From positions 1 to 64,000 of the forward strand of contig JAJUGU010000004.1 of the NCBI GenBank assembly GCA_029265815.1: 64,000 bases of DNA, read 5' to 3'. Source of the DNA: Anaerolineaceae bacterium. Its GTDB lineage: Bacteria; Chloroflexota; Anaerolineae; Anaerolineales; Anaerolineaceae. The notes below the pieces were generated by a model, which was not told the DNA's origin, did no database searches, and worked only from the letters and a program-made list of their open reading frames with translations. The translations under genes were made by a program, and so were the position numbers. Below are positions 9,969 to 18,660 of the stretch, piece after piece (the first letter of the stretch is position 1; every line of letters begins with the position of its first letter).

Positions 9969-11063
9969 TTGAAGGTTCTGTATTTTTCGCGCGGGTATTC
10001 TCCTCATGATAAACGCTTTTTAACAGCGCTTTCACGCACCGATCATGAGATTCATTTCCTGCGTCTGGAGGGAAACCAGGCTGTTCAACTCCCGGCCCGG
10101 GTTCATGAGATGCACTTTCTCGATACACCGCGCGGTCTCAACAAAAGCAGAGCCCTTGTGAAGCATTTTCAAGACCTGGTCAAGGTTCTCAAACCTGACC
10201 TCGTGCATGCAGGACCTGTTCACGGCCCGGCATACATTGCAGCGAGAGCCGGATTTCACCCCCTCGTCAGCATGTCCTGGGGTTCTGATATCCTCTATGA
10301 TGCCAGTCATTCGATCAAGGCAAAGTTGAAATGCCAGTATACCCTCAACCACACAGACATTTTTGTCGGTGACTGCCAGGCAGTTGCCGACAGGGCGATA
10401 AGTATGGGAGTTCCTCAGGAACATATTTTCCTCTTCCCCTGGGGTGTGGATTTGCAACATTTTACGCCTGATGGAGGTTCCTCGTGGCGTGAAAAATTGG
10501 GCTGGCAAAAGAATTTTATCTTTCTCAGCAACCGCTCGTTTGAAGAGATCTACGGTGTTGATGTGATCATTCGCGCCTTCGGGCTAGCCATTAAGCGCCG
10601 CCCTGAAATGCGGCTGCTGCTGCTCGGGCGGGGTTCGTTGGAATCCAGGCTTAGAGAATTGATGGATTCCCTCGGCCTCTCTGAATTTGTTCACTTTGCT
10701 GATTTCGCTTCTTTTGAGGGCCTACCGGAGGTATACCGCAGCGCAGATGTTTACCTCAGCGCCTCGCACAGTGACGGCTCATCGGTTTCGTTGATGGAAG
10801 CGCTTGCCTGCGGGACACCGGCTCTGGTATCGAATATCGCCGGCAATCTCGAATGGATCGAGGTTTGTAAAAACGGCTGGACATTCAAAGACAATGACTG
10901 CCACGATCTCGCTGAAAAAATGTGCGCTGCATGTGAAAAGAAAAACCTTGAAAGTATGCGCAAAGCCGCCCGCATTACGGCTGAAAAAAGGGCAAACTGG
11001 GCGATGAATTTTCCTGTCCTCCTCCAGGCTTACCAGGCTGCTTTAGACACGAAAAGAAAGTAA
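9969..11063 (+). CDS. GT4-type glycosyltransferase
   Basis: A 364-residue GT-B glycosyltransferase. The C-terminal donor domain has FPWGVDLQHF, LLLLGRGSLESRL and the acidic motif DVYLSASHSDGSSVSLMEALACGTPALVS typical of GT4. I assign the start to TTG 9969, giving MKVLYFSRGYSPHDKRF, because that is where the family-like N-terminus begins and it lies one base after the synthase stop; translating further upstream only reads through the synthase gene. Close spacing suggests translational coupling. Donor and acceptor are unknown; a CMP-sugar made by neighbouring enzymes is less usual for GT4. Confidence 0.8.
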   Translation: MKVLYFSRGYSPHDKRFLTALSRTDHEIHFLRLEGNQAVQLPARVHEMHFLDTPRGLNKSRALVKHFQDLVKVLKPDLVHAGPVHGPAYIAARAGFHPLVSMSWGSDILYDASHSIKAKLKCQYTLNHTDIFVGDCQAVADRAISMGVPQEHIFLFPWGVDLQHFTPDGGSSWREKLGWQKNFIFLSNRSFEEIYGVDVIIRAFGLAIKRRPEMRLLLLGRGSLESRLRELMDSLGLSEFVHFADFASFEGLPEVYRSADVYLSASHSDGSSVSLMEALACGTPALVSNIAGNLEWIEVCKNGWTFKDNDCHDLAEKMCAACEKKNLESMRKAARITAEKRANWAMNFPVLLQAYQAALDTKRK

Positions 11064-11082
11064 AGAGATCACTGAAGAACCT

Positions 11083-11835
11083 ATGAAAACCATTGCCATC
11101 ATCCAGGCGCGCATGAGTTCCACCCGATTGCCGGGTAAAGTATTAAAGATCGCAGCCGGCCGGCCTCTGCTGGAACGCATGGTCGAACGCGTGCGCCAGG
11201 CAAAACTGGTTGATGAAGTCTGGGTGGCAACAACGGTCGACCCCACCGACGATGAGTTATCATTGTTTTGCGAAGCGCATCAGATCCCGGTCTACCGCGG
11301 CAACCTTCACGATGTTCTCGACCGCTACTATCAACTGGCAAAGCAGCAAAACGCCGATGTGATCGTGCGCCTCACCGGTGATTGCCCGTTGATTGACCCT
11401 GATCTGATCGACGAAGTCATCACCGCTTTTCTGCGAGAGAAGGTCGATTTCGCCTGCAACCGCCTGCCACCGCCTTTCTCACGCACCTATCCTATTGGAT
11501 TGGATATCGAAGTGTGCAGTTTTTCAGCTCTCGAAACCGCCTGGATAAATGCCGTCGAAAAGCATGAACGGGAGCATGTCTTACCATACCTTTATGAGGT
11601 GCCCGGCAGATTCAAAACCTATCAATTGAATTATGGTGAAAATCTTGGCGAGTTAAGGTGGACGGTAGATACCCCTGAAGACCTGGAAGTGATCCGGTCG
11701 ATTTATGATCACTTTAAGGGGCGGAACGATTTTTCGTGGCTCGAAGTGCTGGATCTTTACCGAAACCATCCTGAACTGTTCGAAATTAACGCCGGAATCA
11801 AACACAAGTCATATCTCGATTACGAGAAGAAATAG
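11083..11835 (+). CDS. CMP-sugar synthetase-like cytidylyltransferase (SpsF/PseF type)
   Basis: A 250-residue member of the PF02348 cytidylyltransferase family. The N-terminus has IIQARMSSTRLPGKVL, the P-loop-like nucleotide-binding signature of KdsB/NeuA/SpsF enzymes, followed by RLTGDCPLIDPDLID and, near the end, WTVDTPEDLEVI. It likely activates an acidic sugar with CTP. Its position close to the first NeuB homologue suggests it activates that product. It is one of three cytidylyltransferase genes in the locus. Confidence 0.82.
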   Translation: MKTIAIIQARMSSTRLPGKVLKIAAGRPLLERMVERVRQAKLVDEVWVATTVDPTDDELSLFCEAHQIPVYRGNLHDVLDRYYQLAKQQNADVIVRLTGDCPLIDPDLIDEVITAFLREKVDFACNRLPPPFSRTYPIGLDIEVCSFSALETAWINAVEKHEREHVLPYLYEVPGRFKTYQLNYGENLGELRWTVDTPEDLEVIRSIYDHFKGRNDFSWLEVLDLYRNHPELFEINAGIKHKSYLDYEKK

Positions 11836-11845
11836 GTGTGGATTG

Positions 11846-12703
11846 ATGAAAAACGATACCTTGATCGTATGTCCGCAGTGTCACGCAAAATTCAGCCATA
11901 TTGATGAATCTCATTGGAAATGTGGAAAATGCGGATACTCTGCTCAGGTCATTAACAAAATACCTGTTTTCTCAGATTACCCGGCCAACTTACAGCCTTC
12001 TGAAAAAATTGAAAGGTGCGCTGAACAGGGATCAATCTGGAGACGGTTTAACTGGAAATTCCTTGAACAAACGGCAGCCTATCTCAACCCTGAAGCGGAA
12101 GTGCTTGATATTGGCGCAGGGCGAGGGGATTTTAAGACCATTTTCGCCAGATCTCGATATACAGGATTGGATATCTACCCATACCCGGAACTTGATCTGG
12201 CAGTCGACCTCATCAAGGTGTGTCCATTTAATGAGGAATCATTTGACCTTGTGGTGATGGCGAATGTGATCGAACACGTCTACGACTACCGAACTCTTGT
12301 TGGAAGAGCTGCAAAATTACTGAAACCTGGAGGGAAGTTATTACTCACGGTACCGTTCCTGTTGAAACTTCACCAGGAGCCAGTGGACTTCCATCGTTAC
12401 ACGCGATATGCGCTTGAACAACTCGCGCACGAGAACGGATTGACCGTGGAAGTGCTTGACGGATATTACAACCCCCTGGCAATTCTGGATGAAGGCATTG
12501 GCAATGCCTGGGAATTTGGTTTACCAAAAACCAAAGGGTTTGTCAGGCTCTTAACGAAAACTGGAATATTTATCTCCCAAAAAATATCGAACGGTCTAAA
12601 ACGGGTGCTGGGCAACGGATATCTGGCCCCTGCTTTTTCTGACAAAAATCCCAATGTGTTGGGTTACCATTGTTTGTTTGTTAAAGAAAGTGTAAAACGT
12701 TAA
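11846..12703 (+). CDS. Class I SAM-dependent methyltransferase with N-terminal zinc ribbon
   Basis: A 285-residue protein. Residues 9-30 hold two Cys pairs (CPQC and CGKC) forming a rubredoxin-like zinc ribbon. The methyltransferase core begins near residue 85 with EVLDIGAGRGDF (SAM motif I), then DLVVMANVIEHV and LLKPGGKLLLTVPF. Start ATG 11846 is used because the ribbon begins there; the upstream extension lies inside the previous gene. Such enzymes in glycan loci O- or N-methylate sugars, and terminal methylation would fit the Wzt carbohydrate-binding domain. The substrate is unknown. Confidence 0.78.
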   Translation: MKNDTLIVCPQCHAKFSHIDESHWKCGKCGYSAQVINKIPVFSDYPANLQPSEKIERCAEQGSIWRRFNWKFLEQTAAYLNPEAEVLDIGAGRGDFKTIFARSRYTGLDIYPYPELDLAVDLIKVCPFNEESFDLVVMANVIEHVYDYRTLVGRAAKLLKPGGKLLLTVPFLLKLHQEPVDFHRYTRYALEQLAHENGLTVEVLDGYYNPLAILDEGIGNAWEFGLPKTKGFVRLLTKTGIFISQKISNGLKRVLGNGYLAPAFSDKNPNVLGYHCLFVKESVKR

Positions 12704-12803
12704 TCTGCATCAACCGAGATAAAAAAGGTGCAAATTTAGTTGTAGTAGAATGTGAATCATCAGCAATTAGAAATTCAAACTTATTGAGAAAGGTGGTATT
12801 GGC

Positions 12804-13751
12804 TTGGTTCGAATCGCCATTTTTACCTCTCCAAAACCTTTTGTTGATCCTCATATCACCACCATTCAAAGAAATGCCATCCAAAGCTGGAAAGCGCTTG
12901 GCGATTCAGTTGAAGTGTGGCTTATCGGTGAAGAAACGGGTCTGAAAGAGACCGCAATTGAGCTTGGGGTGAATTACATCCTTGAAGTAGAACGAAACGC
13001 TTATGGAACACCCAGAATTGACTCGATTTTTAATGTAGTGAGATCAAAGAGTTCCGCCGAGTATTGCTGCTATGTCAATTCTGATATTCTCCTCTTCCCA
13101 GATTTATTAAAGACCGTTGATTTGGTCAGAGAAAAATTAGAACGTTTCTTACTGGTGGGTCAACGCTGGGATTTAAATGTAAAGGAAGGTTTGAACATTC
13201 ACGAGAATTGGTCATTTTCATTCCTTAAAAGAACATACAGCGAGGGGAAACTACACGCACCGGCAGGCAGCGATTATTTTATTTTTCCCCGCAATTGTTT
13301 TCAAGAGATCCCTCCGTTTTCAGTTGGGCGTGCCGGATGGGATAACTGGATGATTTTTTACGCCAGACAGGCAGGAATCCCTTGCATCAATGCCACCGGT
13401 GCCATTACAGCTGTGCACCAGAATCATGATTTTAGCCATTTACCTCAAGGCCGTATTCATCGTAAGCAGCCGGAGTCACTTGAGAACATGCAATTAGCAG
13501 GTGGACGTTCACACATGTTCACCCTTGCCGAGGTCAGTCATGTAATTGTCAATTCGCAAATTGTCCGTCCTGCTATTTCTCGAGAACGCTTGATGCGCGA
13601 GATCAGTATCTTCCCGCTGCTTCATATCCGACCGGCATGGTTGGCACAGACTCTTTATTCGATTCTAAGCCCCAGAAGAGCAGCCATGGATAGAAAAAAA
13701 GATCAGAAAATGAAAGATGAGATTACCAAAACGACAGGAGAATCCCTATGA
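12804..13751 (+). CDS. Putative GT-A-fold glycosyltransferase-like protein
   Basis: A 315-residue protein starting at TTG 12804, with AAAGGTGG 7 nt upstream. The first 110 residues alternate strands and helices (VRIAIFTSPKPF, VEVWLIGEETG) and contain CYVNSDILLFPDLL, which looks like the DxD-type nucleotide-sugar motif of GT-A enzymes. GSDYFIFPRN and GRAGWDNWMIFYARQAGI follow, like the acceptor-side motifs of this group. It overlaps the next GT2 gene by 4 bp. It lacks a full classical GT2 signature, so glycosyltransferase function is an inference. Confidence 0.6.
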   Translation: MVRIAIFTSPKPFVDPHITTIQRNAIQSWKALGDSVEVWLIGEETGLKETAIELGVNYILEVERNAYGTPRIDSIFNVVRSKSSAEYCCYVNSDILLFPDLLKTVDLVREKLERFLLVGQRWDLNVKEGLNIHENWSFSFLKRTYSEGKLHAPAGSDYFIFPRNCFQEIPPFSVGRAGWDNWMIFYARQAGIPCINATGAITAVHQNHDFSHLPQGRIHRKQPESLENMQLAGGRSHMFTLAEVSHVIVNSQIVRPAISRERLMREISIFPLLHIRPAWLAQTLYSILSPRRAAMDRKKDQKMKDEITKTTGESL

Positions 13752-14695
13752 GAAAAGGACAGAATCCTGTCAAACAGATGAACAGCGTTGCCAAACCTGA
13801 ATACATTACCGCAGCAGTATTGAACCACATCCCCTTCCTTGAAGGCTTCTATACTGACATGCTCAAAGTGCTGGATACCAGCCTGCGCACGTTGAGAGAG
13901 AACGCGGGAATTCCCTTCGACCTTCTGGTGTTCGATAATGGAAGTTGCAAAGAAGCCCGTGATTACCTCTTGAACGAGTTTGAACAGGGCCGGATCCAGC
14001 AATTGATCCTGTCGGATAAAAATGTGGGAAAGGGCGGAGCCTGGAATGTCATGCTGCAGGCAGCAGCCGGTGAAATCATTGCCTATGCAGATAACGATGT
14101 TATTTATGCTCCGAACTGGTTGAAAGAGTCGGTAAAAGTTCTCGAAACTTATCCAAAAGTGGGTATGGTCACTTCACGGCCATTTCATACCAGGCCAGAG
14201 CTCTACACGGCGGATGTGAAATGGGCAGAATCCAATGCCGAAGCCAGGCTCGAACGGGGTCATTTTATCGAACCGCAATGGATCCGCGAATTTTTATTGA
14301 GTGTTGGACGAACCGAAGATGAAATTCAGCAGGATCTTTCACAGGAAGATGTGAAGATTACCTACAAAGGCGTAACCACTTATGCCGGGGCGTCTCACTG
14401 GCAATTCCTGGCCTGGAAGAAAACCCTGCAGGAGTTCCTGCCCATTGACCTTTCAAAACCGCTCGGTCAGGTTCTTAAACTGGACGAAATGATCGATCAA
14501 AAGGGCTATCTGCGTCTGATGACAGATCAGCCTTACACCATGAACCTGAGCAATTCCCTCGATATTCCCGAGAAGGATGCGACCATAAAAAGATCGAAAG
14601 AGAGAAATATCCGTAAGCGCATTTTTGACATTCCGTTGATCAAGAGCCCACTCATGCGCATTTATAACGCCATCTTTAAGTTGTATTACGATTAA
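13748..14695 (+). CDS. GT2-family glycosyltransferase
   Basis: A 315-residue protein with the GT-A/GT2 layout: an N-terminal nucleotide-binding strand (FDLLVFDNGSCKEARDYL), NVGKGGAWNVMLQAAAGEIIAYADNDVIYAPNWL (DxD-type motif ADND) and a C-terminal acceptor region. The start overlaps the preceding gene by 4 bp (ATGA), and GGAG precedes it. It should transfer one sugar to the growing glycan on the cytoplasmic side. Its C-terminal region has no clear membrane segment. The specificity is unknown. Confidence 0.8.
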   Translation: MRKGQNPVKQMNSVAKPEYITAAVLNHIPFLEGFYTDMLKVLDTSLRTLRENAGIPFDLLVFDNGSCKEARDYLLNEFEQGRIQQLILSDKNVGKGGAWNVMLQAAAGEIIAYADNDVIYAPNWLKESVKVLETYPKVGMVTSRPFHTRPELYTADVKWAESNAEARLERGHFIEPQWIREFLLSVGRTEDEIQQDLSQEDVKITYKGVTTYAGASHWQFLAWKKTLQEFLPIDLSKPLGQVLKLDEMIDQKGYLRLMTDQPYTMNLSNSLDIPEKDATIKRSKERNIRKRIFDIPLIKSPLMRIYNAIFKLYYD

Positions 14696-14712
14696 TTAAG
14701 AGCCCAGCCAAT

Positions 14713-15843
14713 ATGAAAATTTTTTACGCTTCGTGCAGGTATAACCCCTTCGATCGCGATGCCGGCAGTGGAGTGGATTTCAATCTCTACGAATCCTTCC
14801 AGAAAATCGGATGTGAACTGAAGACCATTGGCCCGTTTGCAGATCACCCGGGGTTTTATGAGCGAATTTATCGTAAAGTCCACCGCCTCTTTTCTCGGAA
14901 GAGAACTGCGAAATTTTCAGAAGCATACCTGCATGATTGCGCACAGAAAGTAGATCAGGAAGCAGAAGAATATCAGCCTGATGCCATCTTTACCCATAAT
15001 TTAATTCCACTGGTATACAGCCGGTCATCCATCCCCGTAATCTATAAAACAGACGCCATCCTCTACAATATGCACGAGCAGTGGCCGACATATTCAAAGC
15101 TGGAGTTCCACCGCATGCTGCGCTGGGAAGAAAAAGCGCTCAAGAGGAGCATGCTGGTCATCACAGCCAGCAACTGGGCGAAGCAGGCGCTGGTGGAGCA
15201 TTATCGTATCCCTGAACCACGCATCCTGGTGCTGCCCATCCCTTCATCTTTGCCCGCTGAGGTGGTACCGGTGGCGTTGAGCGAAAAAAACCTCTCACGC
15301 GATGAGCTGCACCTTCTGGCGGTAGCCAAAGATTTTCACCTCAAAGGTATCGATATCGCTGTTGAGACCACCCGCCAGCTACGCGCCGCGGGCGTCAACG
15401 CCATGTTGCGTGTGGTCGGGCAGGATGGCAAGAATGAGGATGGCATTGAATTCATGGGCTTATATAAGAAAGCCGACCCTGAGCAATTGAAGACATATGT
15501 ATCTCACTACCAGTGGGCGCATCTGTTAATTCACCCCGCGCGGTACGAGGCCGCAGGCATCGTCTGTGGAGAAGCGGCTTCCTTTGGCGTGCCAACGATC
15601 ACAAACGCCGCAGGGGGGTTGGCCACCACAGTGAAAGACGGTGTTTCAGGGGTTGTGCTGCCCAGAGGAAGCGGTCCTGAACAATATGTCGAGGTGGTGG
15701 AGCAATTCCTCGCTTCACCAGAGCAATATCAGAGGTTAAGGATCAGCACGCGAAAGCGATTCGAGGATGAATTAAACTGGGACGCTGCAGGAAAAAAGAT
15801 CATTGAAAAATTCACCTTGCTGTCAGGTCACAGATCATCTTGA
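14713..15843 (+). CDS. GT4-type glycosyltransferase
   Basis: A 376-residue GT-B glycosyltransferase. The N-terminal acceptor domain begins MKIFYASCRYNPFDRDAGSG; the donor domain contains HLLAVAKDFHLKGIDIA and LLIHPARYEAAGIVCGEAASFGVPTI, the conserved E-x7-E type signature of GT4. It starts 17 bp after the preceding GT2 stop and ends before a 99-bp gap that contains only an isolated TATAAT at 15871. Donor and acceptor are unknown. Confidence 0.82.
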   Translation: MKIFYASCRYNPFDRDAGSGVDFNLYESFQKIGCELKTIGPFADHPGFYERIYRKVHRLFSRKRTAKFSEAYLHDCAQKVDQEAEEYQPDAIFTHNLIPLVYSRSSIPVIYKTDAILYNMHEQWPTYSKLEFHRMLRWEEKALKRSMLVITASNWAKQALVEHYRIPEPRILVLPIPSSLPAEVVPVALSEKNLSRDELHLLAVAKDFHLKGIDIAVETTRQLRAAGVNAMLRVVGQDGKNEDGIEFMGLYKKADPEQLKTYVSHYQWAHLLIHPARYEAAGIVCGEAASFGVPTITNAAGGLATTVKDGVSGVVLPRGSGPEQYVEVVEQFLASPEQYQRLRISTRKRFEDELNWDAAGKKIIEKFTLLSGHRSS

Positions 15844-15942
15844 ACCAATCGTTCGTTATTACTGGTGGTTTATAATGCAAAGATTAGTAGAAAATTTCTG
15901 GGTTAAAGATCTATCATTCAGCAATAAGATTCCAGGCACAAA

Positions 15943-16791
15943 ATGTTAAATGAATTTTTAAAAAAAATCGAAGTAAAAAAAGAAGATCTGATCGGAAGTA
16001 TTCGCCATAATCGAATAGAAACTTTCTGGTTTAATCAGGTGCCGAATGCGGGAGATTTAGTCACACCTTTCTTATTGAAAAAAATGGGGTTTACACCGAT
16101 CCTCACTGATCCCCAACGCTCTAGAGTGATCGTGTGTGGAAGTTTAATGCAAAGGCTCGATGAGAATTATACAAATTATATTTTGGGCACAGGTTTTCTC
16201 AATGAAGGTCCTTCAATAAGGTTGAACAAAGCAAAAATTTTAGCAGTACGAGGAAAATATACGCGAGACAGAATAAACGCGCCGGTTGATACCGCACTTG
16301 GTGATCCAGGTTTATTAATGGCCATGTATCTGCCTCGACGGGAGAAGAAAAAGTCCTTGATTGGGATTGTTCCCCATTATACAGAAAAGAACGATCCCTG
16401 GTTGAGGGACTTTTTAGCCCAGAACCCAAAGGAAATAAAACTCATCGATATTCAAAAAAGACCACTTGATGTTCTAAGACAAATCGATCAATGCCAATAC
16501 ATTTTGTCATCTTCACTGCACGGCCTCGTTTTTGCTGATTCACTTTTAGTTCCAAATATATGGATTTCTTTGTTAAACTCAAAGAGTTCAAAGATCTATA
16601 AATTTAATGACTATTATTCTGCATATACTGATGAGTATCAGCGCCCTTACGAATTAACACCTGGAACCAAAATTGATCATGTCCTTACAAAGGCTCAATC
16701 CATAAGTGAAGAAAAATTAAGAACAATTACCAATCAACTGATCACTGCTTTTCATTTTCTGGTCGAGAATGAATTGTCTGGGCAAATATAG
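15943..16791 (+). CDS. Polysaccharide pyruvyl transferase family protein
   Basis: A 282-residue protein resembling the PF04230 family: NQVPNAGDLVTPFLL near residue 25, GTGFLNEG, AVRGKYTRDRI, GDPGLLMA and the C-terminal SSSLHGLVFADSL, the family's best-conserved motif. These enzymes ketalise sugars with pyruvate from PEP, adding negative charge to the glycan. The gene is visibly AT-richer than its neighbours and is separated on both sides by short gaps (99 and 45 bp), suggesting later acquisition into the locus. Confidence 0.75.
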   Translation: MLNEFLKKIEVKKEDLIGSIRHNRIETFWFNQVPNAGDLVTPFLLKKMGFTPILTDPQRSRVIVCGSLMQRLDENYTNYILGTGFLNEGPSIRLNKAKILAVRGKYTRDRINAPVDTALGDPGLLMAMYLPRREKKKSLIGIVPHYTEKNDPWLRDFLAQNPKEIKLIDIQKRPLDVLRQIDQCQYILSSSLHGLVFADSLLVPNIWISLLNSKSSKIYKFNDYYSAYTDEYQRPYELTPGTKIDHVLTKAQSISEEKLRTITNQLITAFHFLVENELSGQI

Positions 16792-16836
16792 ATACTCGTT
16801 TATTATGAATGCAATTATGGATTATGCAGGATGTGT

Positions 16837-17820
16837 ATGAAAACTCTCATTGCCGGTTTCGGTTCCATTGGCAGACGCCACCTCAACAACCTGCGCGCGC
16901 TGGGTGAAAATGACCTCATCCTTTACCGCACCCACCATTCCACGCTTTCTGAAGATGAAATCAAGGAAATTCCGGTCGAAACCGATCTCAACGCAGCTCT
17001 CGCCCACAAGCCCGACGCGGTGATCATCGCCAACCCCACCGCGCTGCACCTGGATGTCGCCATCCCCTGTGCTGAGGCGGGATGTTCCATATTAATGGAA
17101 AAACCGATTTCGCACTCTATGGCAAGATTAGAAGAACTGCAGCAAGCCCTGCAAAAAGGCGGCGGTCAATTCCTCACCGGTTTCCAGTTTCGCTTTCACC
17201 CTGCCCTCAGACAGATCAAACGCTGGCTTTCGGCGGAAAAAATCGGAACCGTTACCTCTGTTAAATCTCACTGGGGCGAGTACCTGCCCAACTGGCACCC
17301 CTGGGAAGACTACCGCAACAGTTACAGCGCGCGCCCCGACCTGGGAGGCGGCGTGGTGAACACCCTCAGCCACCCCTTTGATTACCTGAGATGGCTGATG
17401 GGTGACGTTTCCAGCCTGTTTGCCATCACCTCCAGCAAAGGATTGAACCTTGCGGTGGAAGACACAGCCGATATCCTGCTTCACTTCACATCTGGCCCGT
17501 GCGGCAACCTTCACCTCGATTATCTACAGCGCCCACCACAGCACACCCTCGAAATCATCGGAACCCTGGGAAGCATCTTTTGGGATAATGCCACCGCCAG
17601 AGCCAGATGTTACAATTCAACGCACGATGTCTGGGAAGAATACACTCCCCCCGCAGGTTTCGAGCGTAACCAACTATTTTTAGAAGAGATGGCTCATTTC
17701 ATTCGAGTAGTAACAAAAAAGGAAACCCCTCTTTGTACTCTCGAGGACGGGATCGCGGCGTTGAAAATTGCGCTGGCAGTGCACCGTTCAGCGCAAGAAG
17801 GATGTCTGGTAAAATTCTAA
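16837..17820 (+). CDS. Gfo/Idh/MocA-family sugar oxidoreductase
   Basis: A 327-residue NAD(P)-dependent oxidoreductase. The Rossmann motif GFGSIGRRHLNNLRAL is at the N-terminus, then ANPTALHLDVA and EKPISHS (the conserved EKP lysine), and the mixed sheet domain with GGGVVNTLSHPFDYLRWLMG. I prefer ATG 16837 to the ATG two codons earlier, since AGGA lies 5 nt before it. It heads a four-gene run (oxidoreductase, SDR, CMP-synthetase/phosphatase, NeuB), an arrangement reminiscent of the ptmF/ptmA genes that accompany legionaminic acid synthesis in Campylobacter. A role in making the hexosamine precursor is inferred. Confidence 0.78.
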   Translation: MKTLIAGFGSIGRRHLNNLRALGENDLILYRTHHSTLSEDEIKEIPVETDLNAALAHKPDAVIIANPTALHLDVAIPCAEAGCSILMEKPISHSMARLEELQQALQKGGGQFLTGFQFRFHPALRQIKRWLSAEKIGTVTSVKSHWGEYLPNWHPWEDYRNSYSARPDLGGGVVNTLSHPFDYLRWLMGDVSSLFAITSSKGLNLAVEDTADILLHFTSGPCGNLHLDYLQRPPQHTLEIIGTLGSIFWDNATARARCYNSTHDVWEEYTPPAGFERNQLFLEEMAHFIRVVTKKETPLCTLEDGIAALKIALAVHRSAQEGCLVKF

Positions 17821-17838
17821 AAATCATTTGGAGGCAGC

Positions 17839-18660
17839 ATGTCGGAGATTTTCGAAAAGTTTTCTCTCAAGGGGAGAGTCGCACTGGTTACCGGAGGCGC
17901 GGGTTTGCTGGGCAAAGAGTTTTGCCTCACCCTCGCTCAGGCCGGCGCAATCGTGTATGCGGCTGACTTGAATGAGAACGCTGCCCGGTTCGTAGCAGAA
18001 GATCTCTGCCGGCAGGGATTCGAAGCGTATGGCATTCGTCTGGATGTCACCGATCCCACCTCGGCGCGCACTGTTGTGGATGAAATCGTTGACCGTTCAA
18101 AACGCCTTGACATCCTGGTGAACAGCGCAGCCATGGATCCCAAGTTCGACCCGCAGCATGCACAGACAGCCAGCAACGCATTCGAAGATTATCCGCTGAA
18201 ATCGTGGCAAGACGCGGTCAATGTCAACCTCACCGGGCCCTTCCTGGTTTCTCAGGCTGCCGCCAGGCAGATGGTGAAACAAAATAAGGGCTCGATTATT
18301 AATATTTGTTCCACTTACGGTCTGGGTGGCCCAGACCAGCGCATATATGAAAAACCCGGCAAGCCAAAAACCTACAAACCCGTCTATTACACGGTAACCA
18401 AGGCGGGCATTCTCGGGTTGACCAAATACATGGCAACTTATTACGCAGGCACCGATATTCGCGTAAACGCTCTCACCCCCGGAGGCGTATTCAACGGGCA
18501 CGATGACGAGTTTGTTCGCAACTATTCAGCGCGCACGGTCATCGGACGCATGGCGCACAAGGATGAAATGAACGGTGGTTTATTATTCCTTGCTTCTGAT
18601 GCCTCTTCATATATGACAGGCAGCAACTTGATTATTGACGGAGGTTGGACAGCGTGGTAA
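17839..18660 (+). CDS. Short-chain dehydrogenase/reductase (PtmA-like)
   Basis: A 273-residue classical SDR: TGGAGLLGKEF cofactor loop, NSAA, and a catalytic Ser-Tyr-Lys set in NICSTYG and YYTVTKAGILGLTKYM. GGAGG lies 9 nt upstream of ATG 17839. The 3' end contains the ribosome site of the next gene and overlaps its GTG start. With the adjacent Gfo/Idh protein it may catalyse an oxidation-reduction pair on a sugar or sugar phosphate that feeds the downstream NeuB. The substrate is inferred, not shown. Confidence 0.78.
   Translation: MSEIFEKFSLKGRVALVTGGAGLLGKEFCLTLAQAGAIVYAADLNENAARFVAEDLCRQGFEAYGIRLDVTDPTSARTVVDEIVDRSKRLDILVNSAAMDPKFDPQHAQTASNAFEDYPLKSWQDAVNVNLTGPFLVSQAAARQMVKQNKGSIINICSTYGLGGPDQRIYEKPGKPKTYKPVYYTVTKAGILGLTKYMATYYAGTDIRVNALTPGGVFNGHDDEFVRNYSARTVIGRMAHKDEMNGGLLFLASDASSYMTGSNLIIDGGWTAW

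Noticed and set aside
15871-15876. Internal promoter (TATAAT) before the pyruvyl transferase gene
   Set aside because: No acceptable -35 lies 16-18 bp upstream; AT-rich sequence makes an isolated -10 match unsurprising.
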